Shown in pieces: positions 28,458-40,155 of a stretch of 64,000 nucleotides of DNA (the first letter of the stretch is position 1; every line of letters starts with the position of its first letter). Source of the DNA: Legionella brunensis (GTDB lineage Bacteria > Pseudomonadota > Gammaproteobacteria > Legionellales > Legionellaceae); assembly GCF_001467025.1 (NCBI RefSeq), contig NZ_LNXV01000036.1, forward strand, positions 55,398 through 119,397, read 5' to 3'. The position numbers were made by a program, and so were the translations under genes. Under the pieces are notes generated by a model, which made no database searches, was not told the origin of the DNA, and saw nothing but the letters and a program-made list of their open reading frames with translations.

Positions 28458-31400
28458 ATGATAGAACGCTATCTAAGATTACTTGATAACTTTAAAGAAC
28501 AAGATATCGCAAAATTCTTAAAAGATTTGCAGAGCAAAATTCTTTTACATCTTGACAGCCGCCATTTTAGCGACAAAATTAAACCATTTTTTAGAATCGT
28601 TAATACTGAAGGGGAACCCTTTAGCAATTTTGCCGCCGAACCGAAGCAAATTGTACAAATTAAACAAGTTATTAACGCGCTTTATCATGCACAACTAGCC
28701 TTTGAAGATTTACAATCAGTTAATTTCAGAGATCGCGATAAACCAATCGCAGATTTAAAAAGATTGTACTGGAGTACCATAGAACATGGTTACACCGCCA
28801 GTTACTTGCTTACCCATCTTGATATTGATTTTAATGAAATTCTAGGAAGTGAAATACAACAAGCCATTAAATTACTAGAACCCATTAAAGCTTTTGCCGA
28901 TGAGCATAAAGATGGTGCTATAGAATTTACTTCCACCTTAAAGAATTATCCTATTGGAAACCGTGCAGGTTGGGCAAGTGGCATTGCCATTGCCCAAATG
29001 AAACCCAATGGCGGTAATTATGACTATGATTTTCTTGCCCATTTTGGAGCTGTCTTACCAGGATATATCCAGCAACTCACTCTTTATCTACAGCATTACG
29101 GCCCACAAATTTCTACCTATCAACCCACGATAGATAAAGCGAAACTGGATGATCTACAAGAAGAAGCTTTCAAACTACTAAAGTCCATAGAAAATTTGCA
29201 AAGCGGCGACATTTTTCTCTCATTTAAAGCTATTAATTACATAAGAATTGTTCGTGAAATCATTACCTTATCAATGAGTAGTCTCGAGCAAATAGGCTAT
29301 GCGAACGAGTCTTCGCAACAAGTTGTTCGGCATAATATGAGAAAATTAAAGTATGATTTGCTGCCAACATTGTTCAGTCTAGCCGACCGCATAGAAGATC
29401 AAGCGTTGCTCACGCCAGGCACTCTTTCAACTCCAATGCTAACCCACATAAAACCCTTATATGAGTTGTTGGGAATATATGCCTCAAAAATTGTTGATTT
29501 TTCGGTAGAAGGTGAGGAGCTTCTCGCCATTGAAGATGCTCATTTTATTGAAACTCGTCTTGAGCACACTAGAGAGCGCATAGCCGCTGCCAAGTGGGAT
29601 TTGACAAAACAGCAGCTAGCACAGAAAGCATTTACTAGCTTTTTTCTAATCATTGACAATCCTGAATATACTGGGTACTCCCTTTTAAATCTACCCCAGG
29701 AAATCAAAGAGTCCTTAAAAAGCAATTACAAGTTACTATTGCCCTATATAAAAAGATTTAATCCTGAGCTAGCCAATTTAATTACTAGAGATCTAGTTGA
29801 AGAAAATACACTTTCGCGTCAATTTTTGAGACCCTGGCATTGGTTAACGGGAACAGCCGGACCCGTAGCAATAACGAGTTTAGAGCCCTTAAAAACACAG
29901 TTGCAATCAGAGCTCACTAAAGATGAAGTTACCCAGAAATTTCATATTGCATTGAACGAAGACATCATCAAGTTTGTGCATACCCAATCAAATACCAGCA
30001 TTTTTCCTTATCAAGAAAAATCCCAGCTCAAGAACTATGATGAAGCGAAAGTTTTAGGGGTTGACCCCAAAGCAAAAGAACAACAATTTCTGCATTTTAA
30101 ACAAGACTCTGAAAATGTCTGGGTAGGCGAGCAAGCTGCGTTGACATTTGAACAAACGCAAATGTTATACCGCCATTATGAAAAAAGAGAGTCCCAACTA
30201 GGCGAAGCATTTGAGGCCTTCCAACAATTCTTGACAATTCTTGCAGAACCAAGCCCAAAACCTCTTCATAAGATTAAGGATGCTAAATTAAAAGAAAAGT
30301 TACGAGGCTTGTATAGTCTATTTCAGCCCTATTTTATAGAGAGTCAAAGCAATCACAAACAAGCTTTGCAACAAGATAAAGCCATCATTGATATTTTGTC
30401 TGAAAATTCCCTCCTTCCAAAAAGAGAAGTCACAAAAGCAAAGGTTACTATTGACTGTTTCACTCCTGATAAAGCATCTAATGCGATGGCTCATATTATT
30501 TGCTCAAGATCATTTTGTTCTGATAAAGCACAACAGTTTAAACAATTAGCTGAACAAAAATATCTTACTAAGATTGAATCTCAAGTTTTATCCCCTGATA
30601 AGACTGTCGAGCAAAGAGAAAATTTCTTAATCAAACATACCAACTATTCACAAGCAGTTGCTAGTTATCGCGATTCATTATTTCAGTTAACGGATATTTT
30701 TAATAAAGCATTGAAGCAAAAATTACAACCCTCATCTAAGGGAATACCTTTTCCTGAAATAGAAAATGATGAACAAAGTCTTTCTGAAACGAAGCAAAGT
30801 ATTGCTATAAAGCGCATCTTTAATAGCTTGTATCACCTTGAGCAAATCTGTCTTGAACTTGAAAAGCTGAATCAAAAAAGTTATCAAACAACCTATGTTT
30901 ACCATCTAATTCAAGCAAAATCACACATTGATGAATTAGTTCACCATACCCAAAATTTAATCGCTGATCCTCATTTCTCACTATTAGCTACGGAATTAAA
31001 AGACAAAGCTCTTGTTGTTTATCACGCTTTTCTGGAACAAAAAGATACTTATGCCGTAGGAAGCGATGACGTTGATTTGCAGCACCCGAAATATCAAGAT
31101 AGACAAGTCAAATACACTGGACTTTGGTATACACTGCATACCTTCATGCTTATTCCTGAACATGTTAAGGCTCTTGTCAACAACAAAAACCTCTCCGAAG
31201 AGACCAAGGCAGCTGTTAATCTGCGCACCAAAAAGGCAGCAATTAACATTGAAGGTATTATCGACAGTTCGAACTCCTACTTTAAGTTATTTCTTGAAAC
31301 GCCAACCATGTATCGCCTTTATAGAGAACTAAAAGTTAAGCTTACAGAGTTTACTCAACTTTCTCACGAAGCAGCAATTGCTCACTTAGAAGAACTTAAT

Positions 31401-33125
31401 GGTGATTTATTCGTTCGAATTCTAACAGAGGCGGATCAGTGGGAAGAGAAATTGGGCTTAAAGCCAGGTTTGTTAGCAGACCCTATGAAAGCCGTACTCG
31501 ATGAATTCCATCAAGGTTTATTAGAGCCACTTGGTTTAAAGTCCCAAGAACATATTGCGCTTGTTAGTAATTTGGCGCCTATTTGTGAACGGCTTGAATC
31601 AGCTAAAACTCGCAAACGCACCGCAGAAAAGAAACTGTTTCTGAACGATACAGCACCTCTTCCTGAGATCAAATTAGAAGAATTAACTACAGACAAATAT
31701 GCGGTATCTAAAGCATCACTCGTCGATAAATATACTCTCATCAATGCTCTAATTAAGGAAATGAAAGGCTATGTTGGCCTTCACTACGGTCTTCCCGCAA
31801 ATCCGTTAGTGGTTGAATTAAATGAGCAGCGTCTTCTTAAGCTTTATACTGCTGCACTTCCCATTCTCCTTGAAGAGAAAAAGCATTTACTGCTACCTTT
31901 TAGACACATTGAGGGGGATTATCGTCAGGTAGAAAACTTCCTGCAAAGTCATGTCAAACCTCCTCCGGCCGCTTCTGTTGAAGTACCAAAAGACACGCCC
32001 AAAACTTCTGAGTTAACTGAGGATGAAAGTTATATAGAAATGAAGACGTTTGCTACAGAAACGGCTTCGGGAACTAAAGAGCCTCTAAGTTCAGAATCCG
32101 TCGATGAACAAGAGACATCCTTTGTGCCAATAACGGCTTTTATATCGCTTGACGAACCTAAAAAAGATCACTCTACTAAGACATCGGCTCCCCCTCAAAA
32201 AGACACAAAACCTGCAATTGCGAATATAAAGCAATTAGCCAGTGCTGTTTTAGCTTATTATCAAGGATGCAATAACTCGATTAAATTTGAGATTGAAACA
32301 CTAGATGAAAGAATTAATTACCTTGAAGAACTCAAGGACAAACAAGAAGAGTTAAGTACAAAATTTATAGAAGAATATACGCAAAAAGCATTTGCCCGCG
32401 AACTTAGACTTGCTACATCTAGACATATTGGGTTGCTCCATATGCGCGATGAGTATAATCAAGCATTGAAGGATTATTTGCAAACAACAGCCATTGAAAT
32501 TATGACGCAATCTAAATCTGCCCAAGATATTGATGCCGAAATTAAGCGTTTGCTTGGTGCTAGAGTGCGAGAGTTCGATCGTATTAACTTTCCTAAATAC
32601 GTTCAATTCGAGGGAGTTAGAAGTGTCCTTGAACAATTTAACGCTTATTTTAGTAAAACTAACCAAGCCATTCAGAGAGGTAGCTCCTTCTTTGAAAGCG
32701 CGGGAACTCTAGACAAAAAAATTCAAATTATTGATGGTCTAAGCAAGATAGCCTCAAACCGTAATCTTTCTGTTGAGAAACGATTAGCTGATATTAAAGC
32801 AGAGGTGAAAAAAGGTTCCTTTATAACTGACATGCTAGCCTATCACCATTATGACACTTTTAGCTTTGCCTGGTTAGCACAGTGCGTCATTTCCTTGCTT
32901 TCAGCGCTTCATCTTTACACCCCCAAACATAAACTCCTAATGCAACGTTTGGAGGATGCTGTTACAACCCCTGTGAGTCAAAGGGCCGCTTTACGTCGCT
33001 TTAGTATATTTGAAACACTTAATCCTACTAATGTCCGAGCCTATGACTTGCCTCCGCCAGTTGTTCCTGATAACGAAGGTGTTTCTCTAGATAATGAAGA
33101 TGCTCCTGCAAATGCAGCCCCATAA
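28458..33125 (+). CDS. Very large hypothetical protein (1555 aa), possible Dot/Icm effector
   Basis: I do not recognise a known domain. The protein is hydrophilic and mostly helical, with no signal peptide. A degenerate repeat is visible: IKQVINALYHAQLAFEDLQ (68-86) and IKRIFNSLYHLEQICLELE (784-802) share the NxLYH core, suggesting two or more copies of a helical module. Residues about 1175-1255 are Pro/Ser/Thr/Glu-rich (a linker), followed by a helical segment and an acidic, Pro-rich tail (VSLDNEDAPANAAP). A large size, a eukaryote-like disordered linker and an acidic end are common among Legionella effectors. Secretion is inferred. It diverges from pdxH. Confidence 0.65.
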   Translation: MIERYLRLLDNFKEQDIAKFLKDLQSKILLHLDSRHFSDKIKPFFRIVNTEGEPFSNFAAEPKQIVQIKQVINALYHAQLAFEDLQSVNFRDRDKPIADLKRLYWSTIEHGYTASYLLTHLDIDFNEILGSEIQQAIKLLEPIKAFADEHKDGAIEFTSTLKNYPIGNRAGWASGIAIAQMKPNGGNYDYDFLAHFGAVLPGYIQQLTLYLQHYGPQISTYQPTIDKAKLDDLQEEAFKLLKSIENLQSGDIFLSFKAINYIRIVREIITLSMSSLEQIGYANESSQQVVRHNMRKLKYDLLPTLFSLADRIEDQALLTPGTLSTPMLTHIKPLYELLGIYASKIVDFSVEGEELLAIEDAHFIETRLEHTRERIAAAKWDLTKQQLAQKAFTSFFLIIDNPEYTGYSLLNLPQEIKESLKSNYKLLLPYIKRFNPELANLITRDLVEENTLSRQFLRPWHWLTGTAGPVAITSLEPLKTQLQSELTKDEVTQKFHIALNEDIIKFVHTQSNTSIFPYQEKSQLKNYDEAKVLGVDPKAKEQQFLHFKQDSENVWVGEQAALTFEQTQMLYRHYEKRESQLGEAFEAFQQFLTILAEPSPKPLHKIKDAKLKEKLRGLYSLFQPYFIESQSNHKQALQQDKAIIDILSENSLLPKREVTKAKVTIDCFTPDKASNAMAHIICSRSFCSDKAQQFKQLAEQKYLTKIESQVLSPDKTVEQRENFLIKHTNYSQAVASYRDSLFQLTDIFNKALKQKLQPSSKGIPFPEIENDEQSLSETKQSIAIKRIFNSLYHLEQICLELEKLNQKSYQTTYVYHLIQAKSHIDELVHHTQNLIADPHFSLLATELKDKALVVYHAFLEQKDTYAVGSDDVDLQHPKYQDRQVKYTGLWYTLHTFMLIPEHVKALVNNKNLSEETKAAVNLRTKKAAINIEGIIDSSNSYFKLFLETPTMYRLYRELKVKLTEFTQLSHEAAIAHLEELNGDLFVRILTEADQWEEKLGLKPGLLADPMKAVLDEFHQGLLEPLGLKSQEHIALVSNLAPICERLESAKTRKRTAEKKLFLNDTAPLPEIKLEELTTDKYAVSKASLVDKYTLINALIKEMKGYVGLHYGLPANPLVVELNEQRLLKLYTAALPILLEEKKHLLLPFRHIEGDYRQVENFLQSHVKPPPAASVEVPKDTPKTSELTEDESYIEMKTFATETASGTKEPLSSESVDEQETSFVPITAFISLDEPKKDHSTKTSAPPQKDTKPAIANIKQLASAVLAYYQGCNNSIKFEIETLDERINYLEELKDKQEELSTKFIEEYTQKAFARELRLATSRHIGLLHMRDEYNQALKDYLQTTAIEIMTQSKSAQDIDAEIKRLLGARVREFDRINFPKYVQFEGVRSVLEQFNAYFSKTNQAIQRGSSFFESAGTLDKKIQIIDGLSKIASNRNLSVEKRLADIKAEVKKGSFITDMLAYHHYDTFSFAWLAQCVISLLSALHLYTPKHKLLMQRLEDAVTTPVSQRAALRRFSIFETLNPTNVRAYDLPPPVVPDNEGVSLDNEDAPANAAP

Positions 33126-33185
33126 GGACTTTCCTGTTACACTATAACCCACTAATCTCATGGGTGACTTAATACACGATAAGCT

Positions 33186-33839
33186 ATGTATCAATTAATT
33201 TTTTTGGGGTTTTTAATGATAGCTTCGCATACACATGCCTTGGAAATTGTTACTATTGAGCAGAAACAATTTACCAAGATTCTAAAAGCACCGGCAAAAA
33301 CGGTGGACTTTCCTTTAAGTGCGAAAAACTTAACATTAATAAAAGGAATGAAGGAAAAATTATTTCAATTAGGTGGTGTTGGATTAGCCGCTCCTCAAGT
33401 CAATCATCATCAACAAATTGTTGCTATCTATATTCCTGAAGAAGCTGCCTTGTTACGAAATAATGTAAAACCTTATCCCATGCATGTGTTAATTAACCCC
33501 TCTTATCAAGGTATAGAGGGATCAGGTTTTGTTGATGATTTTGAAGCTTGCTATTCCGTGAGCAGTAAAGCTGGTAAGGTGCCGCGCTATAAAGAAATTA
33601 TTTTAACTTCTTACGACGAAACGGGAAAAATACATCAAACAAGAGAAAATGGTTTTTATGCGAGAGTCTTACAACATGAAATCGATCATCTCAATGGCCT
33701 TTTGATTACCGATCGTCTATCTCCTGATTGTATTCAAGGCAGTGTTGAAGAAATGATGGCATTAAGGAGAAGTGAATTAACTGAAGAACAGAAGACACTT
33801 TTTGATGAAGTTATCAAGAAAAAACTAAACAAAGGATAA
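33186..33839 (+). CDS. Peptide deformylase-like protein with predicted signal peptide
   Basis: A 217-aa protein with the three deformylase motifs: GVGLAAPQV (motif 1), EACYSV in place of EGCLS (motif 2, metal-binding Cys kept) and QHEIDHLNG (motif 3, HExxH metal ligands). Deformylase removes the N-formyl group of new proteins in the cytosol. Here the first 18 residues (LIFLGFLMIASHTHA) look like a signal peptide, so the protein may be exported, and the Gly-to-Ala and Leu-to-Tyr changes in motif 2 suggest altered substrate choice. It is not next to fmt, so it is probably not the housekeeping copy. Confidence 0.82.
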   Translation: MYQLIFLGFLMIASHTHALEIVTIEQKQFTKILKAPAKTVDFPLSAKNLTLIKGMKEKLFQLGGVGLAAPQVNHHQQIVAIYIPEEAALLRNNVKPYPMHVLINPSYQGIEGSGFVDDFEACYSVSSKAGKVPRYKEIILTSYDETGKIHQTRENGFYARVLQHEIDHLNGLLITDRLSPDCIQGSVEEMMALRRSELTEEQKTLFDEVIKKKLNKG

Positions 33840-33859
33840 TCAGTACCACTTAAAGCAAA

Positions 33860-33883
33860 TAGCCCGTGTTATAATACGGGCTA
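33860..33883. terminator. Hairpin between the deformylase-like gene and sucD
   Basis: TAGCCCGT (33860-33867) pairs with ACGGGCTA (33876-33883) across an 8-nt loop, between two convergent genes. No long T-run follows on either strand, but the position fits a shared terminator. Confidence 0.6.
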
Positions 33884-33892
33884 TCACCATTT

Positions 33893-34768
33893 TTACCAAC
33901 CAGTAATTTCAGCAATTGCATCACCCAAATCAGCTGGAGAACGCACTGTTTTAACTCCCGCAGCTTCAAGAGCAGCAAATTTTTCTGCAGCAGTTCCTTT
34001 ACCCCCAGAAATGATGGCACCTGCATGCCCCATTCGCTTACCTGCAGGTGCGGTAACACCAGCGATGTAAGAAACGACAGGTTTCTTGACATGAGCTTTT
34101 ATAAATTCCGCAGCTTCTTCCTCAGCAGATCCTCCAATCTCTCCTACCATAATGATAGCTTCTGTCTGCGGGTCTTTTTCAAAAAGTGCTAAAGCATCAA
34201 TGAAACTAGTGCCTGGAATAGGATCTCCCCCTATTCCTATGCAAGTACTTTGACCAAACCCCTTATCGGTTGTTTGCTTTACTGCTTCGTATGTTAACGT
34301 GCCTGAGCGAGAAACTATTCCCACTTTACCTGGCAAGTGAATTGATCCTGGCATAATACCAATTTTGCATTCACCAGGAGTAATAATACCCGGGCAATTT
34401 GGACCTATCAGACGAGCTTCAGTATTATTCTCTAAATATACTTTAACTTGGAGCATATCAAGAACAGGTACACCTTCGGTGATGCAAACGATTAACTTAA
34501 TACCAGCCTCGGCTGCTTCAAGAATAGAGTCCTTACAAAATGGAGCCGGTACATAAATAACTGTTGCATCTGCTCCTGTTTCGTTAACAGCATCACGCAC
34601 TGTGTTAAAGACTGGTAGCCCTAAATGTTTCTGCCCTCCTTTACCAGGAGTCACACCACCGACCATTCGTGTACCATAAGCAATTGCTTGTTCAGAATGG
34701 AAGGTACCTTGCTTGCCAGTAAAACCTTGGCAGATTACTTTTGTTTGTTTGTTTACTAATACACTCAT
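33893..34768 (-). CDS. sucD: Succinyl-CoA synthetase (ADP-forming), alpha subunit
   Basis: Converts succinyl-CoA to succinate with formation of ATP; the alpha subunit binds CoA and carries the phosphohistidine. It is 291 aa, with the CoA-binding Rossmann region [15 protein letters not shown] (16-30), [22 protein letters not shown] and the active-site His in [15 protein letters not shown]. It follows sucC by 69 bp and is the last gene of the sdhCDAB-sucABCD block. Confidence 0.97.
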   Translation of the reverse strand: MSVLVNKQTKVICQGFTGKQGTFHSEQAIAYGTRMVGGVTPGKGGQKHLGLPVFNTVRDAVNETGADATVIYVPAPFCKDSILEAAEAGIKLIVCITEGVPVLDMLQVKVYLENNTEARLIGPNCPGIITPGECKIGIMPGSIHLPGKVGIVSRSGTLTYEAVKQTTDKGFGQSTCIGIGGDPIPGTSFIDALALFEKDPQTEAIIMVGEIGGSAEEEAAEFIKAHVKKPVVSYIAGVTAPAGKRMGHAGAIISGGKGTAAEKFAALEAAGVKTVRSPADLGDAIAEITGW

Positions 34769-34837
34769 TGTTAGCCTCGAAATTTTTAAGTTCAGGATTG
34801 CTTCACCTCATTGAGTGAGAAAGCCTCCTCATGATTA

Positions 34838-35998
34838 TTAGGCAACCGCTGCCACGATCTTCTTGGCAGCATCTGTTAAACTGTTTGCCGCAATTACGTT
34901 TAAATCACTCTTATTTAAAATATCCGCACCTAATTGAGCATTATTACCTTCGAGACGCACGACAACAGGCACTTTGACATCAACCTCTTTAACAGCAGCA
35001 ATAATACCATCAGCGATCAAATCGCAGCGTACGATCCCACCAAAAATGTTGACTAAAATTCCCTTAACATTTTTATCAGACAGAATAATTTTGAAAGCCT
35101 CACTAACGCGTTCTTTAGTGGCACCACCGCCAACATCCAGAAAGTTTGCAGGCTCACCGCCATGAAGTTTAATGACATCCATCGTTGCCATAGCAAGCCC
35201 AGCACCATTAACCATACAGCCAATAGTTCCATCCAACGGAATATAATTCAATTCCCAGTCAGTTGCTCTATTTTCACGCTCATCTTCTTGAGAAGCATCA
35301 CGCATGCTTTTTAGCTTAGGTTGTCGATACAGAGCATTCCCATCAACATTAATTTTTCCATCTAAACAAAGCAATTGTCCACTTTTAGTCACAACAAGGG
35401 GATTGATTTCCAAAAGGCTCAAATCGCATTCTACAAACATTTTCCCAAGAGCTATCATCAGCTGTGTAAACTGCTTGATTTGCTCATCCGTTAAACCTAA
35501 CTTAAAGCCAACTTCACGGCATTGGAATGGCATCACACCAACAAGCGGGTCAACGGCGACTTTAAAAATTTTCTCAGGCGTTTCGTGAGCAACTTTCTCA
35601 ATTTCTACGCCACCTTCTGTGGAGGCCATAATCACAACTCGACGCGTAGCTCTGTCGACAACAGCACCTAAGTACAATTCGCGTCCTATATCACAAGTTT
35701 CCTCGACTAATACTGCATTAACAGGCTGACCTTTCGCATCTGTTTGATAAGTTACAAGACGGGTACCTAACAATGATTTTGCAACCGTTGCTAATTCATC
35801 TTTATTAGAAACTAACTTTACCCCACCTGCCTTACCGCGTCCTCCAGCATGTACTTGAGCCTTAATAACCCATTTTGGCGTGGCTAATTGGCTAGCAACT
35901 TGCAACGCATCCTCAACGCTATAAGCAACTTGACCATTTGGGACTGGCAATCCGTAGCTAGCAAATAATTGCTTGGCTTGGTATTCATGTAAATTCAT
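34838..35998 (-). CDS. sucC: Succinyl-CoA synthetase (ADP-forming), beta subunit
   Basis: The ATP-grasp subunit that provides the nucleotide and succinate sites. It is 386 aa. The start [16 protein letters not shown] is the family opening, so ATG 35998 is used and not 36019; AGGGTG lies in front. The ATP-grasp region has [19 protein letters not shown], the [13 protein letters not shown] metal-binding segment and [15 protein letters not shown]. The partner SucD follows immediately. Confidence 0.97.
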   Translation of the reverse strand: MNLHEYQAKQLFASYGLPVPNGQVAYSVEDALQVASQLATPKWVIKAQVHAGGRGKAGGVKLVSNKDELATVAKSLLGTRLVTYQTDAKGQPVNAVLVEETCDIGRELYLGAVVDRATRRVVIMASTEGGVEIEKVAHETPEKIFKVAVDPLVGVMPFQCREVGFKLGLTDEQIKQFTQLMIALGKMFVECDLSLLEINPLVVTKSGQLLCLDGKINVDGNALYRQPKLKSMRDASQEDERENRATDWELNYIPLDGTIGCMVNGAGLAMATMDVIKLHGGEPANFLDVGGGATKERVSEAFKIILSDKNVKGILVNIFGGIVRCDLIADGIIAAVKEVDVKVPVVVRLEGNNAQLGADILNKSDLNVIAANSLTDAAKKIVAAVA

Positions 35999-36057
35999 CG
36001 TAGCACCCTTAAAAAGCAAAACCCGTCAATACGGGCCTTGCGGTTAAAATTTATTGA

Positions 36058-37260
36058 TTAAACATTCAGTAGTAAGCGAGAAGGATCTTCTAGCAACTCT
36101 TTGACGCTTACTAAAAATTGTACAGACTCTTTGCCATCAATTAAACGGTGGTCATATGATAACGCAACATACATCATTGGACGAATCACGATTTGTCCTT
36201 TTTCCACGACAGGTCTGTCTTCGATTTTATGCATACCAAGAATACCTGTTTGTGGTGGATTAATGATTGGTGTTGCTAACAACGAACCAAAGACACCACC
36301 ATTAGTAATTGTGAAAGTACCACCTTGCATTTCCTCCATTGATAACTTGCCTTGTCTGGCACGAGTAGCGGAATCAGCAATCGATTTTTCCATATCCGCC
36401 ATGCTCATTTGATCAGCATCGCGAAGAACTGGCACAACCAAACCACGCTCGGTAGATACAGCAATACCCACGTCGTAGTAGCCATGATAGACAATGTCTT
36501 GACCATCAATTGAGGCATTAACGGCAGGGAAGCGCTTTAATGATTCAACAACTGCTTTGGTGAAAAAAGACATAAAACCTAATTTAACACCATGTTTTTT
36601 CTCAAAACTATCTTTGTATTGGGCGCGCAAATCCATAACCGCTTTTAAGTTTACCTCGTTAAAGGTAGTCAGCATTGCTGCATTATGTTGAGCCTGCACT
36701 AAACGCTCGGCTATCTTTGCACGCAATCTAGTCATAGGAACACGACGCTCTTCTCGAGCGCCCATCATAGCGGGTTGTGGTTGCTTCTCAGGAGAAAGTT
36801 TTGCTGTTTTTTCCCGATTGGTTTCGATGTAGGCAAGTACATCTTCTTTGGTAATTCTACCATCTTTCCCAGAGCCTGAAATTTGCCCTGGCTGGAGGTT
36901 GTGTTCGGCAAGCATTCGTCTTACCGCAGGGCCAGTTGCTTTTTCTTCACTATCATCAGCAGTTGACTCTTTTGCAACTACCTTTTCTTCCTTAGGAGCA
37001 GGTTGACTTGTGGCTGCACCGGCACCAGCTTCAATCCGTGCAAGAATTTGGGTCGCCTCTACTGTATCACCCTCCTTGAAGAAAATTTCTCGAAGCACTC
37101 CATCAGCAGGTGCTGGTACTTCAAGAACCACTTTATCAGTTTCTAAATCAAGGAGATTTTCATCACGAGTGACCATATCACCAATTTTTTTATGCCAAGC
37201 AGCAATGGTGGCATCCGCTACCGATTCAGGCAGGGCAGGTACTTTGACTTCAATAGACAT
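36058..37260 (-). CDS. sucB: 2-oxoglutarate dehydrogenase E2 (dihydrolipoamide succinyltransferase)
   Basis: The core of the 2-oxoglutarate dehydrogenase complex; its lipoyl arm carries the succinyl group to CoA. It is 400 aa. It has one lipoyl domain (1-75, with the lipoylated Lys in [11 protein letters not shown]), a Glu/Ala-rich linker, a peripheral-subunit-binding domain (about 112-146: [19 protein letters not shown]), a second linker, and the catalytic domain ending with [11 protein letters not shown] (His and Asp of the active site). It lies 35 bp after sucA. Confidence 0.97.
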   Translation of the reverse strand: MSIEVKVPALPESVADATIAAWHKKIGDMVTRDENLLDLETDKVVLEVPAPADGVLREIFFKEGDTVEATQILARIEAGAGAATSQPAPKEEKVVAKESTADDSEEKATGPAVRRMLAEHNLQPGQISGSGKDGRITKEDVLAYIETNREKTAKLSPEKQPQPAMMGAREERRVPMTRLRAKIAERLVQAQHNAAMLTTFNEVNLKAVMDLRAQYKDSFEKKHGVKLGFMSFFTKAVVESLKRFPAVNASIDGQDIVYHGYYDVGIAVSTERGLVVPVLRDADQMSMADMEKSIADSATRARQGKLSMEEMQGGTFTITNGGVFGSLLATPIINPPQTGILGMHKIEDRPVVEKGQIVIRPMMYVALSYDHRLIDGKESVQFLVSVKELLEDPSRLLLNV

Positions 37261-37295
37261 GGTTATACCTTCTTCTGTTATATTATTTTGATCAA

Positions 37296-40100
37296 TTAAT
37301 CCACTAAGGCCTGCTCAACTAATTCTTGTTGCTGCTGTGCATGCAATATAGGGCTGCCTACTGCAGGTGCTGCAGCAAACTCTCTTCCGGCATAGCTTAA
37401 AGATTGCTCATCACTTAGGCAATCTTTTATATTATGTTGCGAAGAGAACCAAACACCCTGGTTTTGAGGCTCTTCTTGACACCAAACAACTTTTTTCGCT
37501 TGTGGAAACTTCTTAAGTTCTTGAATTAGCGCTTTTTTAGGGAAAGGGTACAGCTGTTCTATCCTGATGATGGCAACATGATTTAATTTGTCATCTCGCC
37601 GTTTTTGCAAAAGGTCGTAATAAACTTTGCCACAACAAAGAACAACTTTAGTCACCTTTTTAGCATCCAAATTATCAATTTCCGGTATAACAGTTTGGAA
37701 CTCGCCTTTTGTCAGTTCATCGAGAGTTGAGACCGCTAATTTGTGGCGCAACAAACTCTTTGGTGTCATGACAATCAAGGGCTTTCGGAATTTGCGCAAC
37801 ATCTGGCGTCTTAGCATATGGAACATCTGTGCTGGCGTTGTGGGAGTACAAACTTGAATATTGTGTTGCGCACATAATTGCATAAAACGCTCTAGTCGTG
37901 CAGAAGAATGCTCGGGGCCCTGACCCTCATAACCATGAGGAAGTAACATGACTAGTCCGCATAGTCGTCCCCATTTTTGCTCACCAGAACTAATAAATTG
38001 GTCAATAACAACTTGCGCACCATTGGCAAAATCACCAAATTGAGCCTCCCATAATACCAGGGAAGCAGGCTCTGAAGAAGCAAAGCCATATTCAAAAGCC
38101 AAAACTGCTTCCTCTGATAATACAGAATCAATAACAACCATTGGTTTATGCGGATTGCTTACAGTCTTTTCTAACGGAATGTAGGTATCGCCTGTTTGCA
38201 CATCATGCAAAACGGCATGACGGTGAGCAAAAGTACCACGACCAGAATCTTGACCTGACAGGCGAACACCATAACCTTCATTCAATAAACTGGCATAAGC
38301 CATTATTTCTGCATAGCCCCAATTCATTGAAATTTCACCCGTAGTCATTTTTTCACGCTCAGCAAGAAGGCGTTTAACCACTGGATGAAGTTCAAATCCT
38401 TTGGGTAGTAGGTGGAGTTTCTTGGATAACTCTTGCAGTGTTTTTAAAGAAATTGTCGTATCTGCCTTGTCGGTCCATTTGGCATTTACATAGGGAGTCC
38501 AATCGATAGAAATCTTGCCCTCATAATTTCCATGGATTATATCAACAACGGCTTGCCCTTTATCCAATTTGTCACGATAATCTTCGGACCATTGCTCAAG
38601 CTCTTTTGCTGTGACAACACCTTTCGCAACCAGAATCTCTCCATAAATCTCACGCAGTGGGCGCATAGACTTGATTTTTTTATACATCGCCGGCTGGGTC
38701 ACTGAGGGCTCGTCAGCTTCATTATGGCCATGACGTCGATAACAAACGAGATCAATTACTATGTCTCGTTTAAATTTCATGCGAAATTCAAATGCAATCT
38801 GGGTAGCAAAAACAACCGCTTCAGGGTCATCCCCATTTACATGAAGTACAGGAGCCTGAACCATTTTGGCAACATCTGTGCAATAAAGAGTAGAACGCGC
38901 ATCCAATGGGTTGCTTGTTGTAAAACCAATTTGGTTATTGATAACAATATGAATAGTTCCGCCAGTAGAATAACCCCGTGCCTGGGAAAAGTTGAAAGTT
39001 TCCATGACGACACCTTGACCAGCAAAGGCTGCATCACCGTGAATCACAACAGGAACTACTTTGTCCTTCTTATCCAGGTTATCACGTCGGCCCAAACGAG
39101 AACGCGCTGAACCCTCGACAACAGGACCAATAATCTCTAAGTGTGACGGATTAAAAGCTAAGGCTACGTGGACGATTGCGCCGTTTTCTGTGCGTAGGTC
39201 TGATGAATACCCCATATGATATTTAACATCGCCTGTGCGCTCCGATTTAATTTTTCCTTCAAACTCTTGGAATAGCTGATGCGGCTCTTTGCCTAAGACA
39301 TTCACGAGAACATTTAAGCGTCCACGGTGAGCCATTCCAACAACAAGCTCATTGACAGCATTTTTGCCTCCCATTCTGATGAGCTCTTTCATCATAGGAA
39401 TTAGGGAGTCACCACCTTCGAGAGAAAATCGTTTTTGCCCCACATAGCGCGTACCTAAATAACGCTCAAGACCATCAGCAGCAATTAAATCAAGGAGAAT
39501 CGCACGTTGCTTATCTGCATCAAAAGAAGGTTTCCCACGGACTGGCTCAAGTTTTTGCTGTAGCCATTCTGTCTCTTCATTGTTAGAGATATGCATGTAT
39601 TCAATGCCAATACTACCGCAATAAGTATTTCGTAGAGCATCATAGATTTCACGTAATGGTATTTGAGCGCCATTAAAATATTTACCCGCAAAAAATTGTC
39701 GAGCCATATCTGCTTCAGATAACTGATGATAACTTAACTCAAGACTAGGTACGTGCAAGCGCTCGGCCATCTCTAAAGGGTCAAGTTTGGCAGCATGATG
39801 TCCGTGAGCCCGATAGGCACTAATTAAATGAGCGACTTGGTATTGTTTACTATCTTCTGTGACAACAACAGGCGCGTGTTTTTTGTCAACATTTTGTAAA
39901 AAATAGTCGCGAATATCGCGATGAGAAATATCTTTCGCCGCACCATCAACTTTGGGAAGCGCATCGAAGGCAGCACGCCAATCTGCAGGCACAGAATTAG
40001 GATCGGCTAAATAATCTTCGTATAAACCATCAACATACGCCATGCTTCCACCTGACAAGTAAGAGGAAGCCCATTGATTTTGCAGGTCACTACTGCTCAT
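37296..40100 (-). CDS. sucA: 2-oxoglutarate dehydrogenase E1
   Basis: The thiamine-diphosphate subunit that decarboxylates 2-oxoglutarate. It is 934 aa, of normal length. Features are the N-terminal E2-binding helix ([20 protein letters not shown]), [18 protein letters not shown], the ThDP motif [11 protein letters not shown]...[18 protein letters not shown] (active-site His region) and the transketolase-like C-terminal half with [16 protein letters not shown]. sdhB lies upstream and sucB downstream on the same strand. Confidence 0.98.
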   Translation of the reverse strand: MSSSDLQNQWASSYLSGGSMAYVDGLYEDYLADPNSVPADWRAAFDALPKVDGAAKDISHRDIRDYFLQNVDKKHAPVVVTEDSKQYQVAHLISAYRAHGHHAAKLDPLEMAERLHVPSLELSYHQLSEADMARQFFAGKYFNGAQIPLREIYDALRNTYCGSIGIEYMHISNNEETEWLQQKLEPVRGKPSFDADKQRAILLDLIAADGLERYLGTRYVGQKRFSLEGGDSLIPMMKELIRMGGKNAVNELVVGMAHRGRLNVLVNVLGKEPHQLFQEFEGKIKSERTGDVKYHMGYSSDLRTENGAIVHVALAFNPSHLEIIGPVVEGSARSRLGRRDNLDKKDKVVPVVIHGDAAFAGQGVVMETFNFSQARGYSTGGTIHIVINNQIGFTTSNPLDARSTLYCTDVAKMVQAPVLHVNGDDPEAVVFATQIAFEFRMKFKRDIVIDLVCYRRHGHNEADEPSVTQPAMYKKIKSMRPLREIYGEILVAKGVVTAKELEQWSEDYRDKLDKGQAVVDIIHGNYEGKISIDWTPYVNAKWTDKADTTISLKTLQELSKKLHLLPKGFELHPVVKRLLAEREKMTTGEISMNWGYAEIMAYASLLNEGYGVRLSGQDSGRGTFAHRHAVLHDVQTGDTYIPLEKTVSNPHKPMVVIDSVLSEEAVLAFEYGFASSEPASLVLWEAQFGDFANGAQVVIDQFISSGEQKWGRLCGLVMLLPHGYEGQGPEHSSARLERFMQLCAQHNIQVCTPTTPAQMFHMLRRQMLRKFRKPLIVMTPKSLLRHKLAVSTLDELTKGEFQTVIPEIDNLDAKKVTKVVLCCGKVYYDLLQKRRDDKLNHVAIIRIEQLYPFPKKALIQELKKFPQAKKVVWCQEEPQNQGVWFSSQHNIKDCLSDEQSLSYAGREFAAAPAVGSPILHAQQQQELVEQALVD

Positions 40101-40155
40101 ATTTTTTCTCCAAAGGGATGCACTCAGGTTGCACCTGAGTACAAAAAAATCGCTA

